A stretch of DNA of 64,000 bases from Bifidobacterium santillanense (GCF_018555385.1 NZ_JAFEJS010000001.1:124001-188000); one strand, 5' to 3'. Shown: positions 1 through 9,256, counted from the first letter of the stretch. A program made the numbers and translations. Notes: a model not told the origin generated them from the letters alone.

Positions 1-604
1 CGAGCAGCACGTCGGTGTCCGAGCGACCCGCGAACACGCGGGGATGCTGCTCGCGCACACGTCTCAGCATCCCCTCGACCAGGGCCGGGTCGAGGTCGTC
101 CCTCGTCGCACCCGGAACGATGTCGAGATCGTAGGTGGGCTGCAGATGCTCCTCGATGAGCCGGTCCACCTCGTAGGCGGTCATGCGCCGGTCGCCGTCG
201 CCGGTGCGGATGAACGAGCCGCCGTGGGGTCCGAGGGCCGTCGTGAAGCAGGGCTTGTCGCGCGGCAGCATCTCGTTGATGCGCGCGAACACGAGGTTCG
301 CCCCCTCGAACGGACAGGTGACGATCACCGGCCTGACCACGGGGGTCATCTTCTCGCACGCCTGACTCAGCGCCTCCTGCATCGATCGGGCGTTGAACCC
401 CTCGACCGGCGTGAACCCCTCCTTCTCCGACAGACCCAGGATGATCCAGCCGCCCGAGCCGTTCGAGAACGCGGAGAGCGTGTCGGTGATGGTCGAGGAG
501 ATCTTGCGCTTGCACTCCTTGACCTCGCACTGCTGCGTATCGTTGCCGATCAGACGCATCAGCTCGATCAGCTCGGTCATCTTCGCGGTGTAGTCATCGA
601 CCAT
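1..604 (-). CDS. AlbA_2 (Schlafen-type) domain regulator, C-terminus cut by window edge
   Basis: The visible N-terminal 201 residues resemble the AlbA_2 / divergent AAA_4 fold of putative transcriptional regulators. They include the block ECKRKISSTITDTLSAFSNG, then GGWIILGLSEKEGF (about residues 51-64), a middle segment with PCFTTALGPHGGSFIRTGDGDRRMT and the helix YEVDRLIEEH. In this family the domain is thought to bind nucleic acid or nucleotide; the partner here is unknown. The ATG at 604 is preceded on the minus strand by AAGGAGG at good spacing, so the start is secure. The C-terminal part, often a winged helix, lies before base 1. The gene diverges from the DUF1846 gene and shares an upstream region of about 150 bp with it. 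Confidence 0.75.
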   Translation of the reverse strand, partial: MVDDYTAKMTELIELMRLIGNDTQQCEVKECKRKISSTITDTLSAFSNGSGGWIILGLSEKEGFTPVEGFNARSMQEALSQACEKMTPVVRPVIVTCPFEGANLVFARINEMLPRDKPCFTTALGPHGGSFIRTGDGDRRMTAYEVDRLIEEHLQPTYDLDIVPGATRDDLDPALVEGMLRRVREQHPRVFAGRSDTDVLL

Positions 605-755
605 GGCGGGCCTCCTTGCCACCATTGTGCCGTACCGCGCGTCCGCCCGCCAACGCCACGACCCTCCCGGACGCCCGGTTCACGGAAAGTTCATCTATAA
701 TTCTCGGGTCATAATTCAAGCTCATACCTCGCCGTTCGAAAGGGTGCCACAGCAC

Positions 756-2237
756 ATGCGACAGGGATTCGACAACGACAAGTACATCGGGATGCAGGCC
801 GAGAGGATCCGCGAGCGCATCGCGCGTTTCGGCGGCAAGCTCTACCTCGAGTTCGGCGGCAAGCTCTTCGACGACTACCACGCCTCGCGCGTGCTGCCCG
901 GCTTCGAACCGGACGTCAAGTTCCGCATGCTCTCCAGCCTCGTCGACGACGTGGAGATCGTCATCGCGGTCAACGCGAACCACATCGAGAAGGCCAAGAC
1001 GCGCGGCGACCTGGGCATCACGTACGACGAGGACGTGCTGCGTCTGATCGACGTGTTCCGCTCGCGCGGCTTCCACGTCGGATCCGTCGTGCTCACCCAG
1101 TTCGCCGGACAGCCTGCGGCCGAGGCGTACCGTCGTCGTCTGGACCGTCTGGGCGTCACCTGCTACCTGCACTATCCGATCCCCGGGTACCCGCACGACA
1201 TCGAGCGCATCGTCTCCGACGAGGGATACGGGCGCAACGACTACATCGAGACGACCCGGCCGCTCGTGGTCGTCACGGCGCCCGGCCCGGGCTCGGGTAA
1301 GCTCGCCACGTGCCTGTCGCAGCTCTACCACGAGCACAGGCGCGGCGTCGAGGCCGGGTACGCGAAGTACGAGACGTTCCCGATCTGGAACCTGCCGCTC
1401 AACCATCCGGTGAACATCGCGTACGAGGCGGCGACCGTCGACCTCGACGACGCGAACATCATCGACCCGTTCCACTTGGAGGCGCACGGCGAGACGACCG
1501 TCAACTACAACCGCGACGTGGAGGCCTTCCCGGTGCTCAAGGCCATGATGGACCGCATCATGGGGGAGAGCCCGTACCGGAGCCCCACCGACATGGGCGT
1601 CAACATGGCCGGATACGCGATCGTCGACGACGAGGCGTGCCGCGAGGCCGCGAACATGGAGATCGTGCGCCGCTACTTCACGGCCGCCGTGCGCTTCAGG
1701 CGCACCGGCGAGGGCGGGGAGCAGGCCGAGCGTCTGCGTTCGATCATGAAGAGGGCCGGCGTCGACGAGGACCTGTCCCCGGCGCGCGCGGCGGCCCTGC
1801 GCCGTGAAGAGGAGACCGGGGCCCCGGCCGGCGCGATGGTGTTGCCCGACGGTCGGGTCGTCACCGGCAAGACCGGCGTGCTGCTGGGAGCCGCGAGCGC
1901 GTTGCTGATGAACGCGCTCAAGGCCGTCACCGGCGTGGACGCCGATCTGCCCGTGATCGACGACGCCGCCATCGAGCCGATCTGCAGGCTCAAGACCGAG
2001 CACCTCAACAGCGTCAACCGCCGTCTGCATTCCGACGAGACGCTGATCGCGCTGTCCATCACGAGCGCGGGCGACGAGACCGCGGCCCGCGTGATCGCCG
2101 GACTCGAACGGCTGCGCGGATGCGACGCGTTCTTCTCGGTCATCATCTCGGACGCCGACGAGGCCCTCTACCGCAAGCTCGGCATCAACGTCTCCTGCGA
2201 ACCCAAGTACGAGCGCATGAGCCTGTACCACAAGTGA
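756..2237 (+). CDS. DUF1846 family protein
   Basis: A 493-residue protein that matches the DUF1846 family along its whole length, including the usual size near 500. Recognisable blocks are the N-terminal GFDNDKYIGMQAERIRERI, GGKLYLEFGGKLFDDYHASRVLPGF, then VVTAPGPGSGKLATCLSQLYHE (a P-loop-like glycine-rich segment near residue 170) and PTDMGVNMAGYAI. The family is cytoplasmic and its reaction is not established. An in-frame ATG lies further upstream at 603, but conserved sequence starts at 756, where AAAGGG precedes the ATG. A strong hairpin follows the gene at 2253-2299. Confidence 0.9.
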   Translation: MRQGFDNDKYIGMQAERIRERIARFGGKLYLEFGGKLFDDYHASRVLPGFEPDVKFRMLSSLVDDVEIVIAVNANHIEKAKTRGDLGITYDEDVLRLIDVFRSRGFHVGSVVLTQFAGQPAAEAYRRRLDRLGVTCYLHYPIPGYPHDIERIVSDEGYGRNDYIETTRPLVVVTAPGPGSGKLATCLSQLYHEHRRGVEAGYAKYETFPIWNLPLNHPVNIAYEAATVDLDDANIIDPFHLEAHGETTVNYNRDVEAFPVLKAMMDRIMGESPYRSPTDMGVNMAGYAIVDDEACREAANMEIVRRYFTAAVRFRRTGEGGEQAERLRSIMKRAGVDEDLSPARAAALRREEETGAPAGAMVLPDGRVVTGKTGVLLGAASALLMNALKAVTGVDADLPVIDDAAIEPICRLKTEHLNSVNRRLHSDETLIALSITSAGDETAARVIAGLERLRGCDAFFSVIISDADEALYRKLGINVSCEPKYERMSLYHK

Positions 2238-2252
2238 CATCCGCAGGATCGC

Positions 2253-2299
2253 CGAGGGCCGTCGTCCCGACCCGTCTCGTCGGGAAACGACGGCCCTCG
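2253..2299. terminator. Hairpin terminator after DUF1846 gene
   Basis: A 13-bp perfect stem (2253-2265 with 2287-2299) enclosing a smaller TCCCGAC/GTCGGGA pairing. There is no U-tract, but it stands 15 bp past the DUF1846 stop and between convergent genes, so it probably serves as a terminator. Confidence 0.7.
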
Positions 2300-2313
2300 C
2301 GCATATGCGATCG

Positions 2314-2358
2314 CGATGGTCGGTGACGGCCGCACCCGTCGGTCGTCGCCGACCATCG
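2314..2358. terminator. Hairpin terminator of the XRE gene
   Basis: CGATGGTCGG at 2314-2323 pairs with CCGACCATCG at 2349-2358. It stands 8 bp beyond the stop of the leftward XRE gene and presumably ends that transcript. Confidence 0.55.
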
Positions 2359-2365
2359 TCGGCTC

Positions 2366-2620
2366 TCAGTCCGCTTCCCTCTCGTCGAAGCTGATGGTGA
2401 GGGTGCGTCCCATGCCGCGGGCGAGGGCCTCGAGCGTCTTGAACGACGGGTTGATGTGCGCCTGCTCGATGCGCTGGATGGTGATGCGCGAGACGCCCGT
2501 CGCGTCGGCCAGCTGCTGCTGAGTCAGGCCGATCTCGTGCCGCGCCTTCAGGAGCGCCGCCCCCACCTCCGGGTAGATGCGCTCCCTGGAAGCCTGCTTC
2601 GCCGCCGTCCCGTCGGTCAT
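2366..2620 (-). CDS. Small XRE-family helix-turn-helix regulator
   Basis: An 84-residue protein made almost entirely of one Cro/C1-type helix-turn-helix. The core is LTQQQLADATGVSRITIQRIEQ (about residues 32-53), followed by PSFKTLEALARGMG and an acidic end. Such proteins bind operator DNA as dimers; no ligand or sensor domain is present. A very strong ribosome site (AAAGGAAAGG) precedes the ATG. No toxin-like partner is adjacent: the neighbours are DUF1846 and nhaA. It could be a HigA-like orphan antitoxin, but nothing supports that beyond size and fold. Targets are unknown. Confidence 0.85.
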   Translation of the reverse strand: MTDGTAAKQASRERIYPEVGAALLKARHEIGLTQQQLADATGVSRITIQRIEQAHINPSFKTLEALARGMGRTLTISFDEREAD

Positions 2621-2844
2621 GGTGCCTTTCCTTTCTGATGTATCGTCGATGGCGTTTCCTCGTCTCCATCATGCAACGGTCTGAGGCGCGACGCTCCGAG
2701 GGGCGTCCGGCGGCGGTTTCGCGGGCGGCGCAGGAAGATCGGGGGGATTCGGGTAGGGTGGACGGGTTGAATCCTCGCGGCCGTGCACGCGCATCCGTGC
2801 CCGGACGGCCGACTCCTATTCACATCAAGCAGTCAGGAGCATGC

Positions 2845-4212
2845 ATGACCCAGACCCCTCCCATCCACGAGGGCCTCCTCGAACCGGGTGCCGTCAGAAT
2901 CCACCGCGGCAAGCGCCGGCTCGTCGAATTCACCCATTCATCCACGCGCGCCACCATGCTCATGGTGTGCGCCGCGCTGGCCGCATTCGCCATCGAGAAC
3001 ACGCCCGCGCTGCCGTACTTCAACGAGTTCTGGCACTCGGTGCATCTGGCGTTCTCCGTCGGCTCGTTCCATGCGGACATCAGCCTCGAGCACTTCATCA
3101 ACGATTTCCTCATGGCCCTGTTCTTCCTCATGGTCGGTCTGGAGATCAAGCACGAGATGCGCGCCGGTGAGCTCACCGACCCGCGCAGGGCCGTTCTGCC
3201 CATCGTCGCGGCGGCCGGCGGCGCCCTCATGCCAGCCCTCGTCTACCTCGCCGTCAACCGTGGGGGAGAGCACGCCGGCGGCTGGGGCGTGCCCATGGCC
3301 AACGACATCGCCTTCTGCCTGGGCCTGCTCGCACTGCTCGGCCGTCGCGTGCCTTCGGGGCTGCGAGCCTACCTGTCCACGCTCACCATCGCCGACGACA
3401 TGATCGCCATCGGCGTGATCGCCCTGTTCTACACCGCCGACCTCGACCTGCCGTGGCTGATCGCCGCGTTGGCCGCGTTCGCGGTGCTCGTCGTGTTCAA
3501 CCGTCTCCACATCCACGACCTGCCGCCCTATCTCGCGGTCGGGTTCGTCATGTGGGTGTGCGTGCTGTTCTCCGGCGTGCACGCCACGCTCGCCGGCGTG
3601 ATGCTCGCCCTCGCCATCCCGGCGAGGTCGGAGATCAAACTCGACCGCGTGACCAGCTGGTTCGAGCACCGCGCCCGTTCGGCCGACGACCGCTACGATC
3701 CGGGCGAGCCCGACATCGCGCAGAAGGAGTACCTGCGCGAGGTGTACTCGATCCGCCGCGTCTCCAGCGCCACGATCCCGCCCACCATCCGCCTGGAGAA
3801 GGCGCTGCACACGTTCGTCTACTTCTTCGTCCTGCCGCTGTTCGCGTTCTCGAACGCCGGCGTGGTGCTCTCCGGCATGTCGTTCGGACAGGTCGTGACC
3901 AGTCCGGTCGCGATCGGCGTGTTCCTCGGCCTGCTCGTCGGCAAGCCGCTGGGCATCTTCCTGTCCACATGGGTCACGGTGCGCCTGGGCGTGTCCGGAC
4001 TGCCGAAGGGCGTCGCCTGGGGGCACATCGCCGGCGTGTCCATGCTGGGCGGGGTCGGCTTCACGATGGCGATCTTCGTGACGAACCTGTCGTTCGTCGA
4101 CGCGCAGACCGCGGCCGTCGCCAAGACCGCGATCCTCGCCGCGTCCATCGTCGCCGGCGCCATCGGCTTTCTCCTCCTGCGCAGGGAGGCGCTGAACGCC
4201 GAAGGCGAGTGA
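2845..4212 (+). CDS. nhaA: Na+/H+ antiporter NhaA
   Basis: A 455-residue polytopic membrane protein of the NhaA family, which exchanges internal Na+ or Li+ for external protons. Family hallmarks are EHFINDFLMALFFLMVGLEIKHEM, PMANDIAFCLG (usual form ATDIAFALG) and the paired aspartates in LTIADDMIAI, equivalent to the two ion-binding Asp of the E. coli protein. It is longer than the usual 390 residues because of a hydrophilic N-terminal extension of about 45 residues and an enlarged loop (ARSADDRYDPGEPDIAQKEY region). The chosen ATG follows CAGGAG; another ATG at 2841 is out of frame. It is monocistronic and ends at a strong hairpin shared with pbuX. Confidence 0.95.
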   Translation: MTQTPPIHEGLLEPGAVRIHRGKRRLVEFTHSSTRATMLMVCAALAAFAIENTPALPYFNEFWHSVHLAFSVGSFHADISLEHFINDFLMALFFLMVGLEIKHEMRAGELTDPRRAVLPIVAAAGGALMPALVYLAVNRGGEHAGGWGVPMANDIAFCLGLLALLGRRVPSGLRAYLSTLTIADDMIAIGVIALFYTADLDLPWLIAALAAFAVLVVFNRLHIHDLPPYLAVGFVMWVCVLFSGVHATLAGVMLALAIPARSEIKLDRVTSWFEHRARSADDRYDPGEPDIAQKEYLREVYSIRRVSSATIPPTIRLEKALHTFVYFFVLPLFAFSNAGVVLSGMSFGQVVTSPVAIGVFLGLLVGKPLGIFLSTWVTVRLGVSGLPKGVAWGHIAGVSMLGGVGFTMAIFVTNLSFVDAQTAAVAKTAILAASIVAGAIGFLLLRREALNAEGE

Positions 4213-4243
4213 CCCGCCCGGGGGGCAACGTTCCGGGCGCATA

Positions 4244-4286
4244 CGCGAGGAGGGCGCGAACCCGTACGGTTCGCGCCCTCCTCGCG
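4244..4286. terminator. Bidirectional hairpin between nhaA and pbuX
   Basis: A 19-bp perfect inverted repeat (4244-4262 and 4268-4286) with a 5-base loop. It lies between two convergent genes and has no U-tract on either side. Confidence 0.8.
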
Positions 4287-4331
4287 CATCCATGTTCGGT
4301 GAAACGGCCGGCGGCCACTTCCGCGCGAACG

Positions 4332-5693
4332 TCACTCGGCGGACTGCGGCGCCTCCTTCGGGGCGGACAGGAAGTGCTCCTCGCCCGGCAGGACGGCGTT
4401 GAGGATCACGGCGACGACGAACGCTACCGCGATGCAGTTCGAGGCGAAGATCTGCTGGAACAGGGCCGGGAACCGGTCGAAGATGTCGCTCACCTGCGTG
4501 AAGCCGATGCCGATGGTCAGCGAGAGCGCCGCGATCGTGATGTTGCGCTGCGTGAAGCCCGCCTCGGCGATCATCTGGAATCCGGAGAGGATGATGTTGC
4601 CGAACATCATGATCGTGCAGCCGCCGAGCACCGCCTGCGGCAGCGAGTTGAACACCTCGGCGATGGCCGGCACGAAGCTCGCCACCACGAGGATCAGACC
4701 GCCGGAGAGGATGACCTTGCGGTTGACGACCTTCGTCATCGCCACCAGACCGATGTTCTGCGCGAACGAGGTCAGCGGCAGGCAGCCGAACAGGCCGGAG
4801 ACCGAGGAGATGAGGCCGTCGCCGGCGATCGCGCCCGCGGTCTCCTTCTCGGTGGGCAGACGGTTGAGACCCACCTTGGTCAGGGCGGCGGTGTCGCCGA
4901 GCACCTCGACCGAGGAGACGACGTACAGCAGCGCCAGGGAGATGATCGCGCCCGGATCGAACTCGGGCCTGAACGGCATGAACTGCGGCACGGAGACGAT
5001 CGCGAGGTGCTGGAATCCGGAGAAGTCGACCTTGCCCATGAGAATGGCGGCCACATAGCCGACGACCAGACCGAAGAGCACGGACAGCTGCTTGGCGGTG
5101 CCCTTCATGAGCAGCTGGAACGCGAGGCACGCGACCAGCGAGATGAGACCCAGCGTGAGGTTCTGCCACGAGCCGAAGTCCTTCGCGCCCGAGCCGCCGC
5201 CGAACGAGGTCGCACCCACGTTGAGCAGCGAGAAGCCGATCGACGTGACGACGATCGCCGAGACGATCGGCGGCACGAACCGGCGCCAGTACTTCGCCGT
5301 CAGACCCAGCACCAGCTCCAGCAGACCGCCGACCAGGACCGCGCCGACGACCGCGCCGTAGCCCTTGTCCGCGCAGATCGCGACGGCGGCGGCCACGTAC
5401 GTGAACGAGATGCCCGTGACCATCGGCAGACGCGAGCCGATGCGCCACGCGCCGTACAGCTGCAGGCAGGTGCCCAGACCCGCCACCAGAAGGCCGGCCT
5501 GGATGACGGCGGCCGACTGCGCGGCATCCATCTTCGCGGCCGAGGCGACGATGAAGATCGGGGCGAGGTTCGCGACGAACATCGCCATCACGTGCTGCAG
5601 GCCGAAGGGAATGCCCTTCCAGAAGGAGACCGGCGCGTCGAGGGAGGTCAGCGCCTCCATCGAGATGCCGGAGTTCTTGGTGTTCTTCTCCAT
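4332..5693 (-). CDS. pbuX: Xanthine/uracil-type permease (NCS2), likely xanthine
   Basis: A 453-residue nucleobase:cation symporter-2 protein with about 12-14 hydrophobic segments. It opens with FWKGIPFGLQHVMAMF and contains the family block SSVEVLGDTAALTKVG and the glycine-rich QAVLGGCTIMMFGNIILSG. NCS2 members import xanthine, uric acid or uracil by proton or sodium symport. Its place directly behind xpt makes xanthine the best substrate guess. The ATG at 5693 follows GAGAGGAACCA; the in-frame ATG at 5720 has no ribosome site. A hairpin with a U-run sits between xpt and this gene and may lower its expression relative to xpt. Confidence 0.88.
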   Translation of the reverse strand: MEKNTKNSGISMEALTSLDAPVSFWKGIPFGLQHVMAMFVANLAPIFIVASAAKMDAAQSAAVIQAGLLVAGLGTCLQLYGAWRIGSRLPMVTGISFTYVAAAVAICADKGYGAVVGAVLVGGLLELVLGLTAKYWRRFVPPIVSAIVVTSIGFSLLNVGATSFGGGSGAKDFGSWQNLTLGLISLVACLAFQLLMKGTAKQLSVLFGLVVGYVAAILMGKVDFSGFQHLAIVSVPQFMPFRPEFDPGAIISLALLYVVSSVEVLGDTAALTKVGLNRLPTEKETAGAIAGDGLISSVSGLFGCLPLTSFAQNIGLVAMTKVVNRKVILSGGLILVVASFVPAIAEVFNSLPQAVLGGCTIMMFGNIILSGFQMIAEAGFTQRNITIAALSLTIGIGFTQVSDIFDRFPALFQQIFASNCIAVAFVVAVILNAVLPGEEHFLSAPKEAPQSAE

Positions 5694-5725
5694 TGGTTCC
5701 TCTCTTGGTTCTCTATTCATGAAAA

Positions 5726-5749
5726 CGGCTCCCTCGCGAAAGGGAGCCG
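5726..5749 (-). terminator. Intergenic hairpin with U-run between xpt and pbuX
   Basis: A 9-bp stem (5726-5734 with 5741-5749) and 6-base loop, followed on the minus strand by TTTTC. This is one of the few hairpins here with a classical U-run. It separates xpt from pbuX, so it looks like a partial terminator or attenuator within a salvage operon. Confidence 0.6.
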
Positions 5750-5779
5750 AGCGTGGAATCACGCCGAAAATCGGGATGC

Positions 5780-6361
5780 TCAGGCGCGGAACTCGATGTC
5801 GCCGGTCTCGGGGTCCATCGATTCGACGACGGCGAGCGAATCGACGTCGTAGCCGTCGGCGCGCAGCGCGTCGCCGCCGCCCTGGAAGCCCTTCTCGACG
5901 GCGATGCCGATGCCCTCGACCGTCGCGCCGGCCGCCTCGCACAGGTCGATCAGACCGCGCAGCGCCTTGCCGTTGGCGAGGAAGTCGTCGATGAGCAGCA
6001 CGCGGTCGCCGGCGTTGAGGTACTTCTTCGCCACGATCACCGGGAACTCCTTCTGCTTGGTGAAGGAGTAGACGGTGGTGGAGTACTGGTCGCCGTCGAG
6101 GTTGATCGACTGCGCCTTCTTCGCGAACACCACCGGCACGCCGCCGAAATGCCGCGCGGCGACGCACGCGATGCCGATGCCGGAGGCCTCGATGGTGAGG
6201 ATCTTCGTGATGGTCCTGCCTGCGAAATGCTCCGCCCAGGCCGCGCCCATGTGGTCGAACAGCGTCACATCGCACTGATGGTTCAGGAAGGCGTCCACCT
6301 TCAACACATTGCCGGGCTTGACGGTGCCCTCCTTGCGGATGCGCTCCTCGAGTTCCTTCAT
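5780..6361 (-). CDS. xpt: Xanthine phosphoribosyltransferase
   Basis: A 193-residue type I phosphoribosyltransferase, the standard length for Xpt, which joins xanthine and PRPP to give XMP in purine salvage. The N-terminal [27 protein letters not shown] is the typical Xpt opening. The PRPP-binding loop is [16 protein letters not shown] (about residues 122-137). The gene is followed by the permease gene pbuX, the usual pairing of uptake and salvage. In Firmicutes this pair is controlled by a purine riboswitch; I see no matching core in the roughly 170 bp upstream. Confidence 0.95.
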   Translation of the reverse strand: MKELEERIRKEGTVKPGNVLKVDAFLNHQCDVTLFDHMGAAWAEHFAGRTITKILTIEASGIGIACVAARHFGGVPVVFAKKAQSINLDGDQYSTTVYSFTKQKEFPVIVAKKYLNAGDRVLLIDDFLANGKALRGLIDLCEAAGATVEGIGIAVEKGFQGGGDALRADGYDVDSLAVVESMDPETGDIEFRA

Positions 6362-6536
6362 ACAACCCCTTTGACGAATTGCGGGTAACGAATGGTTGAA
6401 CCGTCAGTCTACGCCGTGTCGATGACCACGCCCGCGCCGCCCTCCCGATCCGACGACGGCATGTGGTAGACATGTATGGCCGAAATACGTTCCGGCACAC
6501 ATGCAGGACCATTGCAGGACTATCGAGGGGAGCAGC

Positions 6537-9179
6537 GTGCAGCAGGATCCGGATGTCATCGCAAGGAGCGCCGACGAGCTCGTGGGGGACCTCAACCCGC
6601 AGCAGTCGCAGGCCGTGCAGTACCGCGGACCCGCCCTGCTGATCGGCGCGGGCGCGGGATCGGGCAAGACCCGCGTGCTCACCCGCCGCATCGCCTGGAT
6701 CCTCAGCCAGTTCGGCGCATGGCCCAGCCAGATCCTCGCCATCACGTTCACCAACAAGGCCGCCGCCGAGATGCGCGAACGCCTCCAGACCCTCATCGGC
6801 CCCGTGGCCCAGCGCATGTGGGTGTCCACCTTCCATTCCGCATGCGTGAGGATCCTCAGACGTGACGGCAAGGAGATCGGACTCAAGAACGGCTTCTCGA
6901 TCTACGACTCCGCCGACTCCGAACGCCTCGTCAAGATCATCGCCACCGAATTCAACATCGACGTCAAACGCTACACGCCCCGCGCGATCCTCGCACGCAT
7001 CTCCGACTACAAGAACCAGCTGATCGGATGGAAGACCCAGCTCGCCACGTACGCCCCGGACTTCAGGCCGGGCCAGCGCGGCTACAAGATCGGCACCGTC
7101 GGCGACATCGAGGCGCTGTACGCGGTCGTCTACGCCGAATACGAGCACCGGCTGGCGCTCGCCAACGCCGTCGACTTCGACGACCTCATCGTGCGCACCG
7201 TCGAACTGCTGCGCGAGCATCCCGAGGCCGCCGAATACTACCGCCACAAGTTCCGCTACATCCTCGTCGACGAGTACCAGGACACCAACCACGCGCAGTA
7301 CGTGCTCGTGCGCGAGCTCGCCGGTGTCGACTCGCATGAGAGGGCGGAGTCCGACGCGGTCGCGGCCGGTCATCAGGGGCCCGCGTGGATCACCGTGGTC
7401 GGCGACTCCGACCAGTCGATCTACGCGTTCCGCGGTGCCGACATCCGCAACATCCAGGACTTCGAGCAGGACTTCCCGGACGCGAAGACCATCATGCTCG
7501 AGCAGAACTACCGCTCCACGCAGACCATCCTCGACGCGGCCAACGCGGTGATCGCCAACAACGAGGGGCGCAAGCCGAAGAAGCTGTGGACGGCCCTCGG
7601 CAAGGGCGAGCCGATCGTCGGATACGCGGCCGACAACGCCCAGCAGGAGGCCCAGTGGGTGGCCGGCGAGATCGCCCGGCTGCACGCCGAGGAATCCGTC
7701 GCCTACTCGGACATGGCCGTCATGTACCGAGCCAACGCGCAGTCACGCTCCCTCGAGGAGGCGCTCATCAACGCGGGGCTTCCGTACCAGCTGGTCGGCG
7801 GCACCAAGTTCTACGAGCGCCGCGAGATCAAGGACGCGATGGCCTATCTGCAGGCCATCGTCAACCCGGACGACGACGTGAACCTGCGCCGCATCCTCAA
7901 CGTGCCCAAGCGCGGGCTCGGCGCGAGGGCCGAGGGCATCGTCCTCGACTACGCGCGCGCCCACGGCGCGAGCTTCTTCATGGGCCTGATGCACATGGAC
8001 AAGATCGAGGGCATCCCCACCCGCACGCTCAACCAGCTGCACGCCTTCCGCGACCTGATGGCCGGCCTGTCCGCGTTCGCGCGCGCCAACGACTCCCATC
8101 CGAGCGAGATCGTCGCCGAGGTGCTCGACAAGTCCGGACTGCTGGACGAGTTGCGCAAATCCGCCGACCCGCAGGACGAATCGCGCATCGAGAACCTGTC
8201 GCAGCTGCAGTCCACCGCCGCCGAGTTCGAGCAGAAGACCCCCGACGCCACGCTCGCAGGCTTCCTCGAGACCACGGCGCTGGTCGCCGACTCCGACCAG
8301 CTGCCCGGCGAGCACGAGGACTCCGGCAAGGTCACGCTGATGACCCTGCACACCGCCAAGGGCCTCGAATACCCGGTGGTGTTCCTCACCGGCATGGAGC
8401 AGGGCACGTTCCCGCATTCGCGTTCGCTCGAGGACACGAGCGAACTGTCCGAGGAGCGTCGCCTCGCCTACGTGGGCATCACCCGTGCCAAGCGGCGTCT
8501 GTACGTCACGCGCGCCGCCGTGCGCAGCCAGTGGGGCAGAGCCGCGGAGATGCCTCCCAGCCAGTTCCTCGACGAGATCCCCGCCGATCTCATCGATTGG
8601 AAGCGCCTCGAGACCTCGGCCGACCGTCTGCGCTCCGACTGGGACGACGACGAGTTCGGCGGCTGGGACGACGACTTCTCATCCGGCCCGACCTTCGGCG
8701 GCTCCGGCTCGTCGTACGGTTCGTATGGATCACGGGGATCCTCGTACGGTTCGTCCGCGTACGGCGGTTCGTCCGCGTACGGCGGCTCGTCTTACGGATC
8801 ATCCTCGTCCTATGGATCCGGTTCGCGTCGTTCCTCATACGGCGCGAACCGGTACGGCTCGTCCTCCTCGTACGGTTCGTCGTCGTACGGCTCCGGCTCG
8901 TCCGGCAGGTCCGGCTCGTCCCGTTCCGGCAAGGTCTCGACCCGTCGCGTCGCCCCCAAGGCGCCGGCCGGGTCGGCGCCCGCGTCCGCGCTCACGCAGG
9001 ACAACGGCCTGAGCATCTCCGACTTCGCGATCGGTGACCGCATCACCCACGACCGCTACGGTCTGGGCAAGGTCGTCGACGTGCAGGACAAGGGCCGCAA
9101 CTCGATCATCACCGTCGACTTCGGCTCCGCCGGCGTCAAGCGTCTGATGCTGCGGGTGGCGCCGATCGAGAAGCTCTGA
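6537..9179 (+). CDS. pcrA: ATP-dependent DNA helicase PcrA/UvrD with low-complexity linker
   Basis: A superfamily 1 helicase of 880 residues that unwinds DNA 3' to 5' in repair and in handling stalled polymerases. The Q motif LNPQQSQAV precedes Walker A AGAGSGKT (38-45); Walker B is LVDEYQDTN (243-251). Other SF1 motifs are GDSDQSIYAFRGAD, QNYRST and VTLMTLHTAKGLEYPVVF. Residues about 715-800 are a Gly/Ser/Tyr-rich tract. The end, ISDFAIGDRITHDRYGLGKVV, is the Tudor-like domain known in PcrA to contact RNA polymerase. I prefer the GTG at 6537 because GAGGGGAG lies just upstream; an in-frame ATG at 6501 lacks a ribosome site. Confidence 0.95.
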   Translation: MQQDPDVIARSADELVGDLNPQQSQAVQYRGPALLIGAGAGSGKTRVLTRRIAWILSQFGAWPSQILAITFTNKAAAEMRERLQTLIGPVAQRMWVSTFHSACVRILRRDGKEIGLKNGFSIYDSADSERLVKIIATEFNIDVKRYTPRAILARISDYKNQLIGWKTQLATYAPDFRPGQRGYKIGTVGDIEALYAVVYAEYEHRLALANAVDFDDLIVRTVELLREHPEAAEYYRHKFRYILVDEYQDTNHAQYVLVRELAGVDSHERAESDAVAAGHQGPAWITVVGDSDQSIYAFRGADIRNIQDFEQDFPDAKTIMLEQNYRSTQTILDAANAVIANNEGRKPKKLWTALGKGEPIVGYAADNAQQEAQWVAGEIARLHAEESVAYSDMAVMYRANAQSRSLEEALINAGLPYQLVGGTKFYERREIKDAMAYLQAIVNPDDDVNLRRILNVPKRGLGARAEGIVLDYARAHGASFFMGLMHMDKIEGIPTRTLNQLHAFRDLMAGLSAFARANDSHPSEIVAEVLDKSGLLDELRKSADPQDESRIENLSQLQSTAAEFEQKTPDATLAGFLETTALVADSDQLPGEHEDSGKVTLMTLHTAKGLEYPVVFLTGMEQGTFPHSRSLEDTSELSEERRLAYVGITRAKRRLYVTRAAVRSQWGRAAEMPPSQFLDEIPADLIDWKRLETSADRLRSDWDDDEFGGWDDDFSSGPTFGGSGSSYGSYGSRGSSYGSSAYGGSSAYGGSSYGSSSSYGSGSRRSSYGANRYGSSSSYGSSSYGSGSSGRSGSSRSGKVSTRRVAPKAPAGSAPASALTQDNGLSISDFAIGDRITHDRYGLGKVVDVQDKGRNSIITVDFGSAGVKRLMLRVAPIEKL

Positions 9180-9226
9180 CGAGGAGCATCCGCCGTCGGT
9201 AGCAGAAAAACCGGGGAAGTCAAGAC

Positions 9227-9256
9227 TTGTTTTTCGTGGGCGTATCTGCTCATAAT
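9227..9256 (+). promoter_or_regulatory. Likely promoter of the DUF4418/ABC operon
   Basis: TTGTTT (9227-9232) and CATAAT (9251-9256) separated by 18 bases form a plausible -35/-10 pair about 50 bp upstream of the DUF4418 start. The stretch is noticeably AT-richer than its surroundings. Confidence 0.5.

Noticed and set aside
44..700. A 218-codon plus-strand frame at the window start.
   Set aside because: The minus strand here encodes an AlbA_2 domain with a good ribosome site; the plus frame has no recognisable feature.
594..5448. Very long open frames on the minus strand opposite DUF1846 and nhaA (692 and 836 codons).
   Set aside because: They lie opposite clearly conserved genes, are Arg/Gly/His/Ala-rich with no domain, and are typical antisense frames of high-GC DNA.
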